Shown here piece by piece: positions 17,317-29,979 of a stretch of 64,000 nucleotides of DNA. The DNA is from Methylorubrum suomiense (GTDB lineage: Bacteria > Pseudomonadota > Alphaproteobacteria > Rhizobiales > Beijerinckiaceae), in contig NZ_BPRE01000001.1 of the NCBI RefSeq assembly GCF_022179765.1, positions 62,001 to 126,000 on the forward strand. The letters run 5' to 3'. The position numbers and the translations under genes are program-made. The notes beneath the pieces were generated by a model. It was not told the origin of the DNA, made no database searches, and saw only the letters and a list, made by a program, of their open reading frames with translations. Position 1 is the first letter of the stretch. Every line of letters starts with the position of its first letter.

Positions 17317-18087
17317 TTGAGCGCGCCCGACGAGGGCGCCTCGCGCTCCAACCGTGCCCGGCGGGCCCACCGGCCGCGCCCGGGCCTCGATGTGCTCGAA
17401 GCCCGCATCGGACACCGATTCACGGACCCGTCGCTCCTGCCGCTGGCCCTGACCCATGTCAGCAAGGCGGGTCATACCGGCCGGGTCGGCAGCTATCAGC
17501 GCCTCGAATTTCTCGGCGACCGCGTGCTCGGACTCGCCATCGCCGAGAGCCTCTACACGGCCTTCCCCGAAGCCGAGGAGGGCGAGCTGTCGCGACGCCT
17601 CGCCGGGCTCGTGCGGCGGGAGACCTGCGCGGCGGTGGCCGAGGCCTGGGAGGTCGGGCCCCATCTCAATCTCGGTCCTGGCGAGGTCCAGACGGGCGGA
17701 CGGCGCAACCAGACCATCCTGGCCGATGTCTGCGAGGCGATCCTCGGCGCGGTCTTCCTCGATGCGGGCTACGAGGCCACCAAGGCGATCGTGCAGGCGG
17801 CCTTCCGCCCGGGCGAGGTGACCGGCGCACCGCGGGGGCGCGACGCCAAATCCTCGTTGCAGGAATGGGCGATGGCGCGCAGCCTCCCGATCCCGGTCTA
17901 CGAGGTGGTGGACCGCTCCGGCCCCGACCACGCCCCGGTCTTCCGGATCGCGGTGCGCGTCGATGGAATCGAGCCGGGCTACGGCGAGGGCAATTCGAAG
18001 CGCGTGGCCGAGCAGGAGGCCGCCCGCTCCGTCCTGTCCCGCGAGGGCATCGGCGGCACCCAGGATCAGGACGGAACCCATGGTTGA
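17317..18087 (+). CDS. rnc: Ribonuclease III
   Basis: 256 aa from a TTG start; no ATG/GTG is better placed, and the family core begins about 25 residues later. The RNase III domain shows QRLEFLGDRVLGLAIAE (signature with catalytic Glu/Asp) and ADVCEAILGAVFLDAGY with the second acidic pair. Residues about 185-245 are the dsRNA-binding domain, ending GEGNSKRVAEQEAARSVL. It processes rRNA precursors and structured mRNAs. The last 8 bases overlap era, so the two are translationally coupled. Confidence 0.94.
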   Translation: MSAPDEGASRSNRARRAHRPRPGLDVLEARIGHRFTDPSLLPLALTHVSKAGHTGRVGSYQRLEFLGDRVLGLAIAESLYTAFPEAEEGELSRRLAGLVRRETCAAVAEAWEVGPHLNLGPGEVQTGGRRNQTILADVCEAILGAVFLDAGYEATKAIVQAAFRPGEVTGAPRGRDAKSSLQEWAMARSLPIPVYEVVDRSGPDHAPVFRIAVRVDGIEPGYGEGNSKRVAEQEAARSVLSREGIGGTQDQDGTHG

Positions 18088-19042
18088 CGACAGGGACGAC
18101 GCCGACGACGGCAAACCTCAGGAGATGCAGCCAGAGGCCCGGCGGGAGGACACGCGGGCCGGCTTCGTCGCGCTGATCGGCGTGCCGAATGCCGGCAAGT
18201 CCACGCTCCTCAATGCGCTGGTCGGCACGAAGGTCTCGATCGTCTCGCGAAAGGTACAGACGACCCGTGCGCTCGTGCGCGGCATCGTCATGGAGGGCGC
18301 CGCGCAGGTGATCCTCGTCGATACCCCCGGCATCTTCGCGCCCAAGCGCCGGCTGGACCGGGCAATGGTGCATTCGGCCTGGAGCGGCGCGGCGGATGCC
18401 GACGCGGTCTGCCTGCTGGTCGATGCCCGCAAGGGGGCGGACGAGGAGGTCGAGACGATCCTGCGCCGCCTGCCCGAGGTGAAGCGACCCAAGATCCTGA
18501 TCCTCAACAAGATCGACCTGATCCCGCGCGAGCGCCTGCTCGAACTCGCCGCCACGCTCAATCAGCAGGTGCCGTTCGAGGACACCTTCATGATCTCCGC
18601 GCTCAAGGGCGACGGGATCGAGCGCCTGCGGCAAGCCCTGGCCGAGCGGATGCCGCCCTCGCCCTGGCTCTACCCGGAGGATCAGGTTTCGGACGCGCCC
18701 CTGCGCATGCTGGCCGCCGAGATCACCCGGGAAAAGATCTACGACCGCCTGCACGAGGAGCTGCCCTACCGCTCCACCGTCGAGACCGACCAGTGGCAGG
18801 CCCGGCCCGACGGCTCGGTGCGCATCGAGCAGACCATCTTCGTCGAGCGCGAGAGCCAGCGCTCCATCGTGCTCGGCAAGAACGGCCAGACCATCAAGGC
18901 GATCGGGCAGGCCGCGCGCATCGAGATTTCCGAGGTGGCCGAGGCCAAGGTCCACCTGTTCCTGCACGTGAAGGTGCGGGAAAACTGGGCCGACGATCCC
19001 GCCCGCTACCGCGAGATGGGGCTGGAATTCCCGACGGGGTGA
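18080..19042 (+). CDS. era: GTPase Era
   Basis: 320 aa. Era is a GTPase that binds the 3' end of 16S rRNA and checks 30S assembly. G1 is GVPNAGKSTLLNALVG, G2 lies in SRKVQTTRALVRG, G3 is VDTPGIF and G4 is NKIDLI. The C-terminal KH domain is marked by IVLGKNGQTIKAIGQAAR. An acidic N-terminal extension of about 25 residues (VDDRDDADDG) precedes the G domain. The start overlaps the end of rnc by 8 bases. Confidence 0.96.
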   Translation: MVDDRDDADDGKPQEMQPEARREDTRAGFVALIGVPNAGKSTLLNALVGTKVSIVSRKVQTTRALVRGIVMEGAAQVILVDTPGIFAPKRRLDRAMVHSAWSGAADADAVCLLVDARKGADEEVETILRRLPEVKRPKILILNKIDLIPRERLLELAATLNQQVPFEDTFMISALKGDGIERLRQALAERMPPSPWLYPEDQVSDAPLRMLAAEITREKIYDRLHEELPYRSTVETDQWQARPDGSVRIEQTIFVERESQRSIVLGKNGQTIKAIGQAARIEISEVAEAKVHLFLHVKVRENWADDPARYREMGLEFPTG

Positions 19043-19081
19043 TCTTTCCTCTTGGTCGATCGACGCCCATCCCACCACCTG

Positions 19082-19194
19082 CCCTCATCCTGAGGTGGCG
19101 ATGCGAAGCGGCGCCCTCGAAGGAGGGCTCCAGCCCGCCGCGCGATTCCTGGAGCCCTCCTTCGAGGCTGCTTCGCAGCACCTCAGGATGAGGG
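19082..19194. repeat. Long palindromic intergenic repeat, copy A
   Basis: Left arm 19082-19133 and right arm 19149-19194 are nearly perfect inverted copies built from CCCTCATCCTGAGGTG, GCGAAGC and CCTCGAAGGAGGGCTCCAG, closed by a short GC loop. A second copy of the same family is at 49554-49664. The transcript could fold into a very long hairpin downstream of era. The family looks like the dispersed intergenic palindromes of Methylobacterium. Confidence 0.85.
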
Positions 19195-19248
19195 AGATGG
19201 ATGGGAGGATGAGGATCGCGAAAACCGAAGCCATAATGATGCGAGTCC

Positions 19249-20166
19249 ATGCCGCCAGCCCCTGACGCCATCGTTCACGGCCTGCCGCCGACGGAGCTCG
19301 CCTCCGTGCCGGACGGCGCCGCCCAGGTTTCTCCGCTGATCCCCGGCTCGGAACGCCTCGAGGACATCGCGCCGGACAGCCTCGATCGCGCGGTGCTGCT
19401 CGCGCCCGCCGGTACGGTCGAGCGCCGCTACGCGCTGGCCCTGGCGCTGCGGGGCCTCAAACCCGGCGGGCAGCTCACGGCTCTGGCGCCCAAGGACAAG
19501 GGCGGCACCCGGCTCGGCAAGGAATTGCGCAATTTCGGCTGTGCCGTCGCCGAGGACGCCAAGCGCCATCACCGCATCTGCACGGTCATGCGGCCCGCCG
19601 CGCCCACCGGCCTCGACGAGGCGATCCAGGCGGGGCGCCCGCGCCATGTCGACAATCTCGCCCTCTGCACCCAGCCCGGCATCTTCTCCTGGGATCGGCT
19701 CGATCCCGGCACGGCCCTGCTGCTGCGCCACCTGCCGACGCTGTCGGGCAAGGGCGCCGATCTCGGCTGCGGCCTGGGCATCCTGTCTCTGGCCGTGCTG
19801 CGCTCGGACAAGGTCGCGTCGCTGGCGATGATCGATATCGACCGCCGCGCCATCGACATGGCCCGCCGCAATGTCGGCGAAGCCCGCGCCAGCGTGCATT
19901 GGGCGGATCTGCGGGGGTCCGACCCCACCCTGTCCGGCCTCGACTTCGTCGTGACCAATCCGCCCTTCCACGACGGCGGTGCCGAGGATCAGGCCCTGGG
20001 CAAGGCCTTCATCGGCCGCGCGGCCGCCGCCCTGCGCAATGGCGGGACGCTCTACCTCGTGGCCAACGCCCACCTGCCCTACGAAGCGCCCCTGCGGGCG
20101 GCCTTCAAGACCGTCACACCGATGGCGACGGAAGGGGGCTACAAGCTGTTCGAGGCCCGCAAGTGA
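19249..20166 (+). CDS. RsmC-like class I SAM-dependent methyltransferase
   Basis: 305 aa. Residues about 155-300 hold the Rossmann core: GADLGCGLGILSLAVL (motif I), MIDIDRRAIDMARRN (motif II) and DFVVTNPPFHDGG (motif IV NPPF, typical of N-methylation of exocyclic amines). The N-terminal half is a degenerate copy of the fold (RYALALALRGLKPGGQLTAL), as in RsmC/RlmG. This supports a guanine-N2 rRNA methyltransferase acting on 16S rRNA, probably the G1207-type enzyme. It is followed after 10 bases by an RsuA-like pseudouridine synthase, making a two-gene rRNA-modification unit. Confidence 0.85.
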   Translation: MPPAPDAIVHGLPPTELASVPDGAAQVSPLIPGSERLEDIAPDSLDRAVLLAPAGTVERRYALALALRGLKPGGQLTALAPKDKGGTRLGKELRNFGCAVAEDAKRHHRICTVMRPAAPTGLDEAIQAGRPRHVDNLALCTQPGIFSWDRLDPGTALLLRHLPTLSGKGADLGCGLGILSLAVLRSDKVASLAMIDIDRRAIDMARRNVGEARASVHWADLRGSDPTLSGLDFVVTNPPFHDGGAEDQALGKAFIGRAAAALRNGGTLYLVANAHLPYEAPLRAAFKTVTPMATEGGYKLFEARK

Positions 20167-20176
20167 GGGGTTTGGC

Positions 20177-20905
20177 ATGAAGGCGCTGCGCCTCGACCGG
20201 CTGCTCGCCAATCTCGGCTACGGCTCGCGCCGCGAGGTGGAAGGCCTCGCCCGTGCCGGTCGCGTGGTCCGCGACGGCGCGGCGCTGAGGGATGCCTCGG
20301 CGCGCATTCCCCTCGACCCCGACCTCCCGGGCCGCATGACGGTGATGGGTGAACCGCTCGATCCGCTGCCGGGCCTGTGCCTGATGCTGCACAAGCCCCT
20401 CGGCGTAACCTGCTCGCACAAGGAGGCGGGGCCGCTCGTCTACTCTCTGCTTCCCGAGCGGTGGCGTCGCCGCGACCCGGCCCTGTCCACGGTCGGCCGC
20501 CTCGACAAGGAAACCTCCGGCCTCCTTCTGCTCACCGACGACGGCGCCCTGCTGCACCGGATCATCGCGCCGAAGGCCAAGGTCGCGAAACGCTACCGGG
20601 TGACGCTCGCGCGCCCGCTCCAGGGCGACGAGGCGGCGATCCTGTCGTCCGGCGAACTGATGCTGGAGGGCGAGGATCGGCCGCTGCTGCCGGTGGAGAT
20701 GGAGACCGAGGACGCCACCCATTGCGTGGTGACACTGCACGAAGGGCGCTACCACCAGGTCCGGCGCATGTTCTCCGCCATGGGCAACCATGTCGACGCG
20801 CTCCACCGCGACCGTGTCGGCGGGCTGACCCTGCCGGAGGACTTGGCCGCCGGAGCGTATCGGGTTTTGGGGCCGGACGAGATCGCGGCGATCTTCGCCC
20901 ACTGA
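20177..20905 (+). CDS. rsuA: 16S rRNA pseudouridine synthase (RsuA/RluB/E/F family)
   Basis: 242 aa from MKALRLDRLLANLGYG. Residues 1-60 form an S4 RNA-binding domain (LDRLLANLGYGSRREVEGLA). The catalytic loop is STVGRLDKETSGLLLLTDDG with the nucleophilic Asp, and GRYHQVRRMFSAMGNHVDAL is the conserved C-terminal motif. The family isomerises uridine in rRNA; RsuA itself modifies 16S U516. The exact target is assumed from family and its placement next to an RsmC-like enzyme. The ATG at 20177 lies 10 bases after the preceding stop. Confidence 0.88.
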   Translation: MKALRLDRLLANLGYGSRREVEGLARAGRVVRDGAALRDASARIPLDPDLPGRMTVMGEPLDPLPGLCLMLHKPLGVTCSHKEAGPLVYSLLPERWRRRDPALSTVGRLDKETSGLLLLTDDGALLHRIIAPKAKVAKRYRVTLARPLQGDEAAILSSGELMLEGEDRPLLPVEMETEDATHCVVTLHEGRYHQVRRMFSAMGNHVDALHRDRVGGLTLPEDLAAGAYRVLGPDEIAAIFAH

Positions 20906-21060
20906 GTCACCGGCCTTCCGGGTCGCCGCATGCGAACCCGCTAATGACGGTGCGGGGAAGGGCGACGAGCCGGCAACGCGTCCCCGTGTCGGCGCGACTT
21001 GCGGCGGCATCGCCGCACCGATAAGGCGCGGGACGTCCTGCCAACCGTTCCGAGGCCGCC

Positions 21061-22173
21061 ATGTCCACCTACAAGCTCCTGCTCCTGCCCGGCGACGGCA
21101 TCGGTCCCGAAGTGATGGCCGAGGTCGAGAAGGTCGTCGGCTGGCTCGGGAAAACCGGACTGGCCTCGTTCGAGACCGAGCACGGCCATGTCGGCGGCTC
21201 GGCGATCGATGCCCACGGCAAACCCCTCTCCGACGAGACGCTGGCCCGTGCGGACGCCGCGGACGCGATCCTGCTCGGCGCCGTCGGCGGCCCGAAATGG
21301 AACGGCATCGCCTACGACCTGCGCCCGGAAGCGGGCCTCCTGCGTCTGCGCAAGGATCTCGGCCTGTTCGCCAATCTCCGCCCGGCGATCTGCTACCCGG
21401 CCCTGGCCGACGCCTCGGCGCTCAAGCGCGAGCTGGTCGAGGGCCTCGACATCATGATCGTGCGCGAACTCACCGGCGGCGTCTATTTCGGCGAGCCCAA
21501 GGAGATCACCGCGCTGCCCGACGGCTCGAAGCGCGCCGTCGACACCCAGGTCTACACCACGGGTGAGATCGAGCGGATCGCCCACGTGGCCTTCGACCTC
21601 GCCCGCAAGCGCTCGGGCCGGGTGGCGTCCGCCGAGAAGAACAACGTGATGAAGACCGGCGTCCTGTGGAAGGAGGTCGTCACCAAGGTCCATGCCGAGC
21701 ATTATGCGGATGTCGAGCTGGAGCATGTGCTCGCCGACAATTGCGCCATGCAGCTGGTGCGGCGGCCCAAGCAATTCGACGTGCTGGTGACCGACAACCT
21801 GTTCGGCGACGTGCTCTCGGACGTGGCCGCGATGCTGACCGGCTCGCTGGGGATGCTGCCCTCGGCCTCCCTGGGCGCGGTCGATGCCCGCGGTACCCGC
21901 AAGGCGCTCTACGAGCCGGTGCACGGCTCGGCCCCCGACATCGCCGGCAAGGGATTCGCCAACCCGATCGCCATGATCGGCTCGCTTGCCATGTGCCTGC
22001 GCTACTCGTTCGGCCTGGGCGAGGCCGCCGATCTCGTCGAGGGGGCGATCACCAAGGCGCTCGCGTCCGGCGCCCGCACCCGGGACATCGCCGCCGAGGG
22101 CCAGGAGACGATCAGCACGGCGCAGATGGGCGACGCGATCCTGCGCGAGCTGGAGACGGCCCGCGGCGTCTGA
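21061..22173 (+). CDS. leuB: 3-isopropylmalate dehydrogenase
   Basis: 370 aa, normal for LeuB. It oxidises and decarboxylates 3-isopropylmalate with NAD+ in leucine synthesis. [19 protein letters not shown] opens the protein; [16 protein letters not shown] carries the substrate-binding arginines; [15 protein letters not shown] and the metal-binding [20 protein letters not shown] are present, as is the NAD-binding [15 protein letters not shown]. It stands alone: leuC/leuD are not near. The 155-base upstream gap shows no feature I can name. Confidence 0.97.
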   Translation: MSTYKLLLLPGDGIGPEVMAEVEKVVGWLGKTGLASFETEHGHVGGSAIDAHGKPLSDETLARADAADAILLGAVGGPKWNGIAYDLRPEAGLLRLRKDLGLFANLRPAICYPALADASALKRELVEGLDIMIVRELTGGVYFGEPKEITALPDGSKRAVDTQVYTTGEIERIAHVAFDLARKRSGRVASAEKNNVMKTGVLWKEVVTKVHAEHYADVELEHVLADNCAMQLVRRPKQFDVLVTDNLFGDVLSDVAAMLTGSLGMLPSASLGAVDARGTRKALYEPVHGSAPDIAGKGFANPIAMIGSLAMCLRYSFGLGEAADLVEGAITKALASGARTRDIAAEGQETISTAQMGDAILRELETARGV

Positions 22174-22184
22174 GTGGAGCCGAT

Positions 22185-22208
22185 CCCCTCCCCCTTCCGG
22201 GGGAGGGG
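22185..22208. repeat. GC-rich hairpin downstream of leuB
   Basis: CCCCTCCCCC (22185-22194) and GGGGGAGGGG (22199-22208) pair perfectly around TTCC, 11 bases after the leuB stop. There is no T-tract on either side, so it is either a transcript-stabilising hairpin or part of a dispersed repeat. The following 120 bases (to about 22330) also contain short inverted GC runs. Confidence 0.55.
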
Positions 22209-22339
22209 TCAGGTGTGAGGGCGATTCGAGACGGCGGGCGCGGAGCCCGCTGCCCGACCCTTCCGGCCTCCTCCCCATCTGGGGAGAAGGCTGCCTCGTC
22301 CGGCTACCGAGCGAAGCCGGCAGCCACATCCCAAAAAAA

Positions 22340-23371
22340 TCAGTTCCGTGCCTGGGGGGCGGTCCCGCCGAGGTGGAACACGCGGTGCGGCACCAGTTCG
22401 CCGCGCTCCACGTCGCCGACCGCCACCAGCACGCCGCCGCAGGTCGCGTAGGCCTTGCCCTCCACCGGGGCATCCTGGCCGCGCAGGATCACCGGCTGGC
22501 CGCGCATCAGCCGCAGGCCCATGTCGCGGCTCACGGCCACCGACGGCACCTCGTCGAGGGCGGTCTCCACCGGCCGCAGCTGCGCCTCGGTGCTCTCCTC
22601 CAGCGCTGCGATGCTGCAGGCGGTCGCCTCCTCGAAGGGGCCGACGCGGGTGCGCCGCAGGGCGGAGACGTGGCCGTAGCAGCCGAGCATCCGGCCGAGA
22701 TCGCGGGCGAGCGCCCGGACATAGGTGCCCTTGCCGCACTCGGCGGCGATCACGGTGCGGTCGCCGCTATGCTCGACCACCGACAGATGATCGATCTGGA
22801 CCGTGCGGGCGACGAGTTCCACCACCTCGCCGTCGCGGGCGAGATCGTAGGCGCGCTCGCCCTGGATCTTGATGGCGGAGTAGCGCGGCGGCACCTGCTG
22901 AATCTCGCCGACGAAGGTCGGCAGAGCCGCCTCGACCGCCTCGCGGGTCGGGCGCTGATCGCTCGTTTCCACGGGCTTGCCCTCGGCGTCGTCGGTATCG
23001 GTCTCGACGCCCCAGCTCACCTCGAAACGGTAGGCCTTGCGGCCATCCATGACGAAGGGAACGGTCTTGGTCGCCTCGCCGAGCGCGATCGGCAGGATGC
23101 CCGAGGCGAGCGGATCGAGCGTGCCAGCATGACCGGCCTTCTTGGCGTTGAAGAGGCGCTTCACGATGGCGACCGCCTGCGTCGAGGTGATGCCGACACC
23201 CTTGTCGAGCACGACCCAGCCGCTCACGTCGTTCTTCTTCGGACGGTCGTGACGCGGGCGCCCGCGCTGCGGCCGGCGGCCGGAACGCGGCGGACCGTCG
23301 TGGCGGCGCGCCTCACCGCGCGGAGCCTGCGGCGCCTCGGCCGACGCTTCGGAAGAGATTTCGTCCTGCAT
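22340..23371 (-). CDS. truB: tRNA pseudouridine(55) synthase TruB
   Basis: 343 aa from MQDEISSEAS. Residues about 1-45 are a basic, Arg/Pro-rich extension not found in E. coli TruB. The catalytic domain begins VSGWVVLDKGVGITSTQAV; KKAGHAGTLDPLASGILPI contains the catalytic Asp; CGKGTYVRALARDLGRML is the C-terminal core motif. A small PUA-like tail follows. TruB makes pseudouridine 55 in the T-loop of elongator tRNAs. It is last in the rimP-nusA-infB-rbfA-truB operon, 112 bases after rbfA. The 3' end converges with leuB. Confidence 0.95.
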   Translation of the reverse strand: MQDEISSEASAEAPQAPRGEARRHDGPPRSGRRPQRGRPRHDRPKKNDVSGWVVLDKGVGITSTQAVAIVKRLFNAKKAGHAGTLDPLASGILPIALGEATKTVPFVMDGRKAYRFEVSWGVETDTDDAEGKPVETSDQRPTREAVEAALPTFVGEIQQVPPRYSAIKIQGERAYDLARDGEVVELVARTVQIDHLSVVEHSGDRTVIAAECGKGTYVRALARDLGRMLGCYGHVSALRRTRVGPFEEATACSIAALEESTEAQLRPVETALDEVPSVAVSRDMGLRLMRGQPVILRGQDAPVEGKAYATCGGVLVAVGDVERGELVPHRVFHLGGTAPQARN

Positions 23372-23483
23372 CCTGTCCTCAATCGACGGGTGTGTTTCGG
23401 GAAGAATCGTCCCGTCATCGGGCCCGTCCCGGGGGCCCGGATTCGTCAGGTGGCGGCATCTTCGGACACCGCCCCGATCCTGA

Positions 23484-23918
23484 TCAATCGCCCGCGGGCG
23501 GATCTGTTTCGTCGTCGTCGCGCGGCGCGCTCGCGAGGTCGCGCTGGACCTTGTCGCTGCGCAGGAGCCGGTCGATCCGGGCCGCCTCGTCGAAGGTCTC
23601 ATCGCGACGGAAGCGCAGCTCCGGTGCGTATTTGAGGTTCACCCGCCGGGCAACCTCCTGGCGCAGGACCTTCCGGTTGCGCTCGAGCGCGGCGATCACC
23701 GGCGCCTCGTCCTGACCGCCGAGCGGCATGACGTAGGCGGTGGCGAGCTTGAGGTCAGGCGACATGCGCACCTCCGGCACGGTGACGACATGCGAGCCGA
23801 GCACCGGGTCCTGGATGTCGCCGCGCTGGAGTACCTCGGCGAGCGCGTGGCGCACGAGTTCGGCCACGCGCTGCTGGCGCTGGCTCGGTCCGGCCTCACG
23901 GGGCTGCTTGTTCACCAT
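23484..23918 (-). CDS. rbfA: Ribosome-binding factor A
   Basis: 144 aa. RbfA is a KH-type protein that binds immature 30S subunits and helps 16S 5'-end maturation. [19 protein letters not shown] is the N-terminal helix, [19 protein letters not shown] the central strands and [20 protein letters not shown] the family's conserved end. Length is slightly above average because of an acidic C-terminal tail ([12 protein letters not shown]). It follows a small membrane-protein gene with a 9-base gap and precedes truB in the operon. Confidence 0.95.
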   Translation of the reverse strand: MVNKQPREAGPSQRQQRVAELVRHALAEVLQRGDIQDPVLGSHVVTVPEVRMSPDLKLATAYVMPLGGQDEAPVIAALERNRKVLRQEVARRVNLKYAPELRFRRDETFDEAARIDRLLRSDKVQRDLASAPRDDDETDPPAGD

Positions 23919-23927
23919 CCTATCGTC

Positions 23928-24338
23928 TCATCGAAGCAAGGTCCGACCGCGCGCCATCCAGACGAAGAACACGGCCAAGGAAGCAAACAGAATTACTCGA
24001 CTCAACTCACCTGTGGGGGTGAGTGAGACCACGCACCCCTCGGCGATCGCCGCACGCGTCATGTCATCATCGTCGAGGAACGGTGCGGTCACGATCAGTG
24101 CCGTCAGTAGCCCCGCACAGGCTGCGAAGACCCAAGCCAGGGTCTTCGATCGCAGCCATACGATCATGAGCACGGCGAACATCACGATCGCCAGCAGTTG
24201 AGCGCTACCCTGCCAGGAGAAAAACCCCGGCGCAGGAGGATTGGAGGGCCAGTCGTCGCCTGCGAACTTATCGCAGACCTCCGCCACGGCAGGAGTGGCG
24301 CAAGCTGACATGACGAAAATGAGCGGGGCTATCGGCAT
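23928..24338 (-). CDS. Unknown membrane protein between infB and rbfA
   Basis: 136 aa if the ATG at 24338 is used. The first 20 residues (MPIAPLIFVMSACATPAVA) look like a signal peptide or anchor. Two or three further hydrophobic segments follow (LLAIVMFAVLMIVWL, TLAWVFAACAGLLTALIVTA, VILFASLAVFFVWMA), with an acidic FLDDDDMT loop between. Codon use looks less GC-biased than in its neighbours. No family is recognised. It splits the normally adjacent infB and rbfA on the same strand: 80 bases after infB and 9 bases before rbfA, so it is presumably co-transcribed. The start is uncertain because no clear Shine-Dalgarno is seen. Confidence 0.68.
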   Translation of the reverse strand: MPIAPLIFVMSACATPAVAEVCDKFAGDDWPSNPPAPGFFSWQGSAQLLAIVMFAVLMIVWLRSKTLAWVFAACAGLLTALIVTAPFLDDDDMTRAAIAEGCVVSLTPTGELSRVILFASLAVFFVWMARGRTLLR

Positions 24339-24418
24339 CCTAAGCCGACGGATCGAGGCGGGTTTTTCCCTCACCGATCCGCCGACACATTTGGATCGCC
24401 TGCGAAGACGGACGCCGC

Positions 24419-27421
<3,003 letters not shown>

Positions 27422-28225
27422 TCAGTCTGAACCCTGAGGGCTTCCATCGTCACTGCGGCCGGCGGCGGGCGCGCCCGGCCGAGTCAACGTCATTTCATCG
27501 TCGTGCGAATCGAAGGCGGTCGCGCCGGCACCGAGCGGGGCGCCCGCCTCGGACGCCGACGCCATACCTTCGAAGGTCCGGAACCGACGCCAACGCGCGA
27601 GATAGCCGGTGGTGCCGGCTCCCGCGACGAGGGCAGCGTGTATCACATGATCCCGGCCCAAGGCCATGTCCAATTCGGGGTTGGACAGGTCGTCGATCAC
27701 GGGAATTGCGGATATGGCGTCGCCGTGGCGCCGTCGCAAGGCGGCGGCGAGCTTGCGACGGCCATCCGGGCTCGCGTCGGAGGCGTGAATCAGGGCGGCG
27801 ACGCTCTCGCTTCCGAGAATCGCCGACTCGACCTTGCCGAAACCGGTGACGACGCAGCCGGCCTTGTTGGCCAGTGCCAGCGCCTGTCGCATGTCGACGC
27901 GCAGACCCTCCGCGACCCGGTCGGGCAGATCGGGGGCAACCTGCGCCCCGTTCGCGCGGAAGGCCCGGCTGAAGGCGCGGCGCTTCACCGCCGCCGCGAC
28001 CGTGTCGCGGGTGGCGGTCACCCAGGCGCCCCGGCCCGGCAGGCGGGCACGGAGATCTGGCACCACGGCACCGTCGGGGCCCATCACGAAGCGGATCATC
28101 GCCTCGGGCGATTGGACGACGCGGGTGACGATGCAGGTGCGCGCAGGTTCCCGGCCGCGGCCGGGGCCGCGGTCGAGGGGAGGTGCCTCTTCGGCCTCCA
28201 CCTGCATGCTGGAATGCCCGCTCAC
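27422..28225 (-). CDS. YlxR (DUF448) / L7Ae-like RNA-binding protein
   Basis: 267 aa. Residues about 28-110 form the YlxR/DUF448 domain (RTCIVTRVVQSPEAMIRFV, then LPGRGAWVTATRDTV). Residues about 125-215 resemble the ribosomal L7Ae-like fold (ALALANKAGCVVTGFGKVES). The tail is Gly/Ala-rich. The gene occupies its canonical place between nusA and infB, 11 bases after nusA and abutting infB. The family binds RNA, and some members affect RNase P or transcription; the precise role is not settled. Confidence 0.9.
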   Translation of the reverse strand: MSGHSSMQVEAEEAPPLDRGPGRGREPARTCIVTRVVQSPEAMIRFVMGPDGAVVPDLRARLPGRGAWVTATRDTVAAAVKRRAFSRAFRANGAQVAPDLPDRVAEGLRVDMRQALALANKAGCVVTGFGKVESAILGSESVAALIHASDASPDGRRKLAAALRRRHGDAISAIPVIDDLSNPELDMALGRDHVIHAALVAGAGTTGYLARWRRFRTFEGMASASEAGAPLGAGATAFDSHDDEMTLTRPGAPAAGRSDDGSPQGSD

Positions 28226-28236
28226 CCGTGCATCCC

Positions 28237-29913
28237 TCAGGCGTTGTGCGACTCGGGCTGCGCGGCCGGGGTCGAATCGGGCTGCGCCTCGTCCTCGGCC
28301 ACCTCCTCGCCCTCCGTGCCCTCGGCGTCTTCGCCCTCTTCGGCCTCAGCCTCGGGCTCCGGGGGCGCCTCGATCCAGCCGGCCTTGACGCGGGCCGCCA
28401 TGATGAGGGCCTCCGCCTCGGCCCGCGACAGCTCGAAACCGTCGAGGAAGCCCGCATGACGCACGGCCTCGGGGCCGCGCCCCTCGGTGTAGCCGACGAG
28501 GTCGTCGGTGGCGCAGCCGGCCAGATCCTCGATCGACTTCACGTCGTTCTCGCCGAGCGCCACCATCATCGCGGTGTTGACGCCGTCGATCTCGCGCAGA
28601 TCGTCCTCGACGCCGAGCTCGCGGCGGCGGTCGTCCTGCTCCTGCTCGATGCGGGCGAGGTGATCCTGGGCGCGAGCCTGGATCTCGGCCCCGGTCTCCT
28701 CGTCGAGACCCTGGATGCCGGACAGTTCGCCCACGTCGACGAAAGCGATTTCCTCGACGTTCCGGAAGCCTTCCGCCGCGAGGAGCTGACCGACGGTCTC
28801 GTCGACGTCGAGCGCTTCCATGAAGACCTGCGTGCGCTCGGCGAATTCCTTCTGACGACGCTCCGACTCCTCGGCCTCGGTGAGGATGTCGATATCCCAG
28901 CCGGTGAGCTGCGAGGCGAGGCGCACGTTCTGGCCGCGGCGGCCGATCGCCAGCGACAGCTGATCGTCGGGCACCACCACCTCGATGCGGTCGGCCTCCT
29001 CGTCGAGCACCACCTTCACGACTTCCGCCGGCTGGAGCGCGTTGACGATGAAGGTCGCCTGATCGTGCGACCACGGAATGATGTCGATCTTCTCGCCCTG
29101 AAGCTCGCCGACCACCGCCTGGACGCGCGAGCCGCGCATGCCGACGCAGGCGCCGACGGGATCGATCGAGCCATCGCGGGAGATCACGGCGATCTTCGCG
29201 CGGGAGCCCGGATCGCGGGCGACCGCCTTCACCTCGACGATGCCGTCGTAGATTTCCGGCACTTCCTGGCCGAACAGCTTCGCCATGAATTGCGGGTGCG
29301 AGCGCGACAGGAAGATCTGGGGGCCGCGCACTTCCGAGCGGACGTCGAACAGGTAGGAGCGGATGCGGTCGCCCGGCCGGAACGTCTCGCGCGGGATCAT
29401 CTCGTCGCGGCGCACGATGCCTTCGCCACGGCCGAGATCGACGATGACGTTGCCGTACTCGACACGCTTGACCACGCCGTTGAGGATCTCGCCGATGCGG
29501 TCCTTGTACTCGTCGTACTGGCGGGCGCGCTCGGCGTCGCGGACCTTCTGGACGATGACCTGCTTGGCCGATTGCGCGGCGACGCGCCCGAAATCGAAGG
29601 GCGGCAGGGTGTCGGAGATGACGTCGCCGACGAGCGCGCCGGGATTGTAGCGCTGAGCCTGGGCCAGCGTGATCTCGCGGGCGTCGTTCTCGACCTGCTC
29701 GACCACGAGCAGGTGGCGCGACAGGCGCAGCGCGCCGCTCTTCGCATCGATCTCGGCATGCACGTCGGTCTCGGCGCCGTAGCGGGAGCGGGCGGCCTTG
29801 GCGATCGCCTCCTCCATCGCCTCGATGACGATCTGGCGGTCGATCACCTTCTCGCGGGCCACCGCGTCGGCGATCTGCAGGAGTTCGAGCCGGTTGGCGC
29901 TGACGACGGCCAT
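28237..29913 (-). CDS. nusA: Transcription termination/antitermination factor NusA
   Basis: 558 aa. Domain order: N-terminal RNAP-binding domain (about 1-135, [19 protein letters not shown]), S1 domain (about 136-200, [20 protein letters not shown]), two KH domains (about 205-345; [20 protein letters not shown] and [20 protein letters not shown]), then two C-terminal AR/HhH-type repeats and an acidic tail. NusA slows RNA polymerase, stimulates hairpin termination and takes part in antitermination. It follows rimP by 66 bases. A terminator hairpin in the rimP leader could be a target of its own activity. Confidence 0.97.
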   Translation of the reverse strand: MAVVSANRLELLQIADAVAREKVIDRQIVIEAMEEAIAKAARSRYGAETDVHAEIDAKSGALRLSRHLLVVEQVENDAREITLAQAQRYNPGALVGDVISDTLPPFDFGRVAAQSAKQVIVQKVRDAERARQYDEYKDRIGEILNGVVKRVEYGNVIVDLGRGEGIVRRDEMIPRETFRPGDRIRSYLFDVRSEVRGPQIFLSRSHPQFMAKLFGQEVPEIYDGIVEVKAVARDPGSRAKIAVISRDGSIDPVGACVGMRGSRVQAVVGELQGEKIDIIPWSHDQATFIVNALQPAEVVKVVLDEEADRIEVVVPDDQLSLAIGRRGQNVRLASQLTGWDIDILTEAEESERRQKEFAERTQVFMEALDVDETVGQLLAAEGFRNVEEIAFVDVGELSGIQGLDEETGAEIQARAQDHLARIEQEQDDRRRELGVEDDLREIDGVNTAMMVALGENDVKSIEDLAGCATDDLVGYTEGRGPEAVRHAGFLDGFELSRAEAEALIMAARVKAGWIEAPPEPEAEAEEGEDAEGTEGEEVAEDEAQPDSTPAAQPESHNA

Positions 29914-29979
29914 GGGGTCTATCCTCTTGTGCGGTCTCGTGGATGTCCGTCCGGGGCTGGGTTCCCGGCCGGATTGGCG

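Noticed and set aside
22185..22208. Intrinsic terminator of leuB
   Set aside because: The stem is strong but no T-tract follows on either strand.
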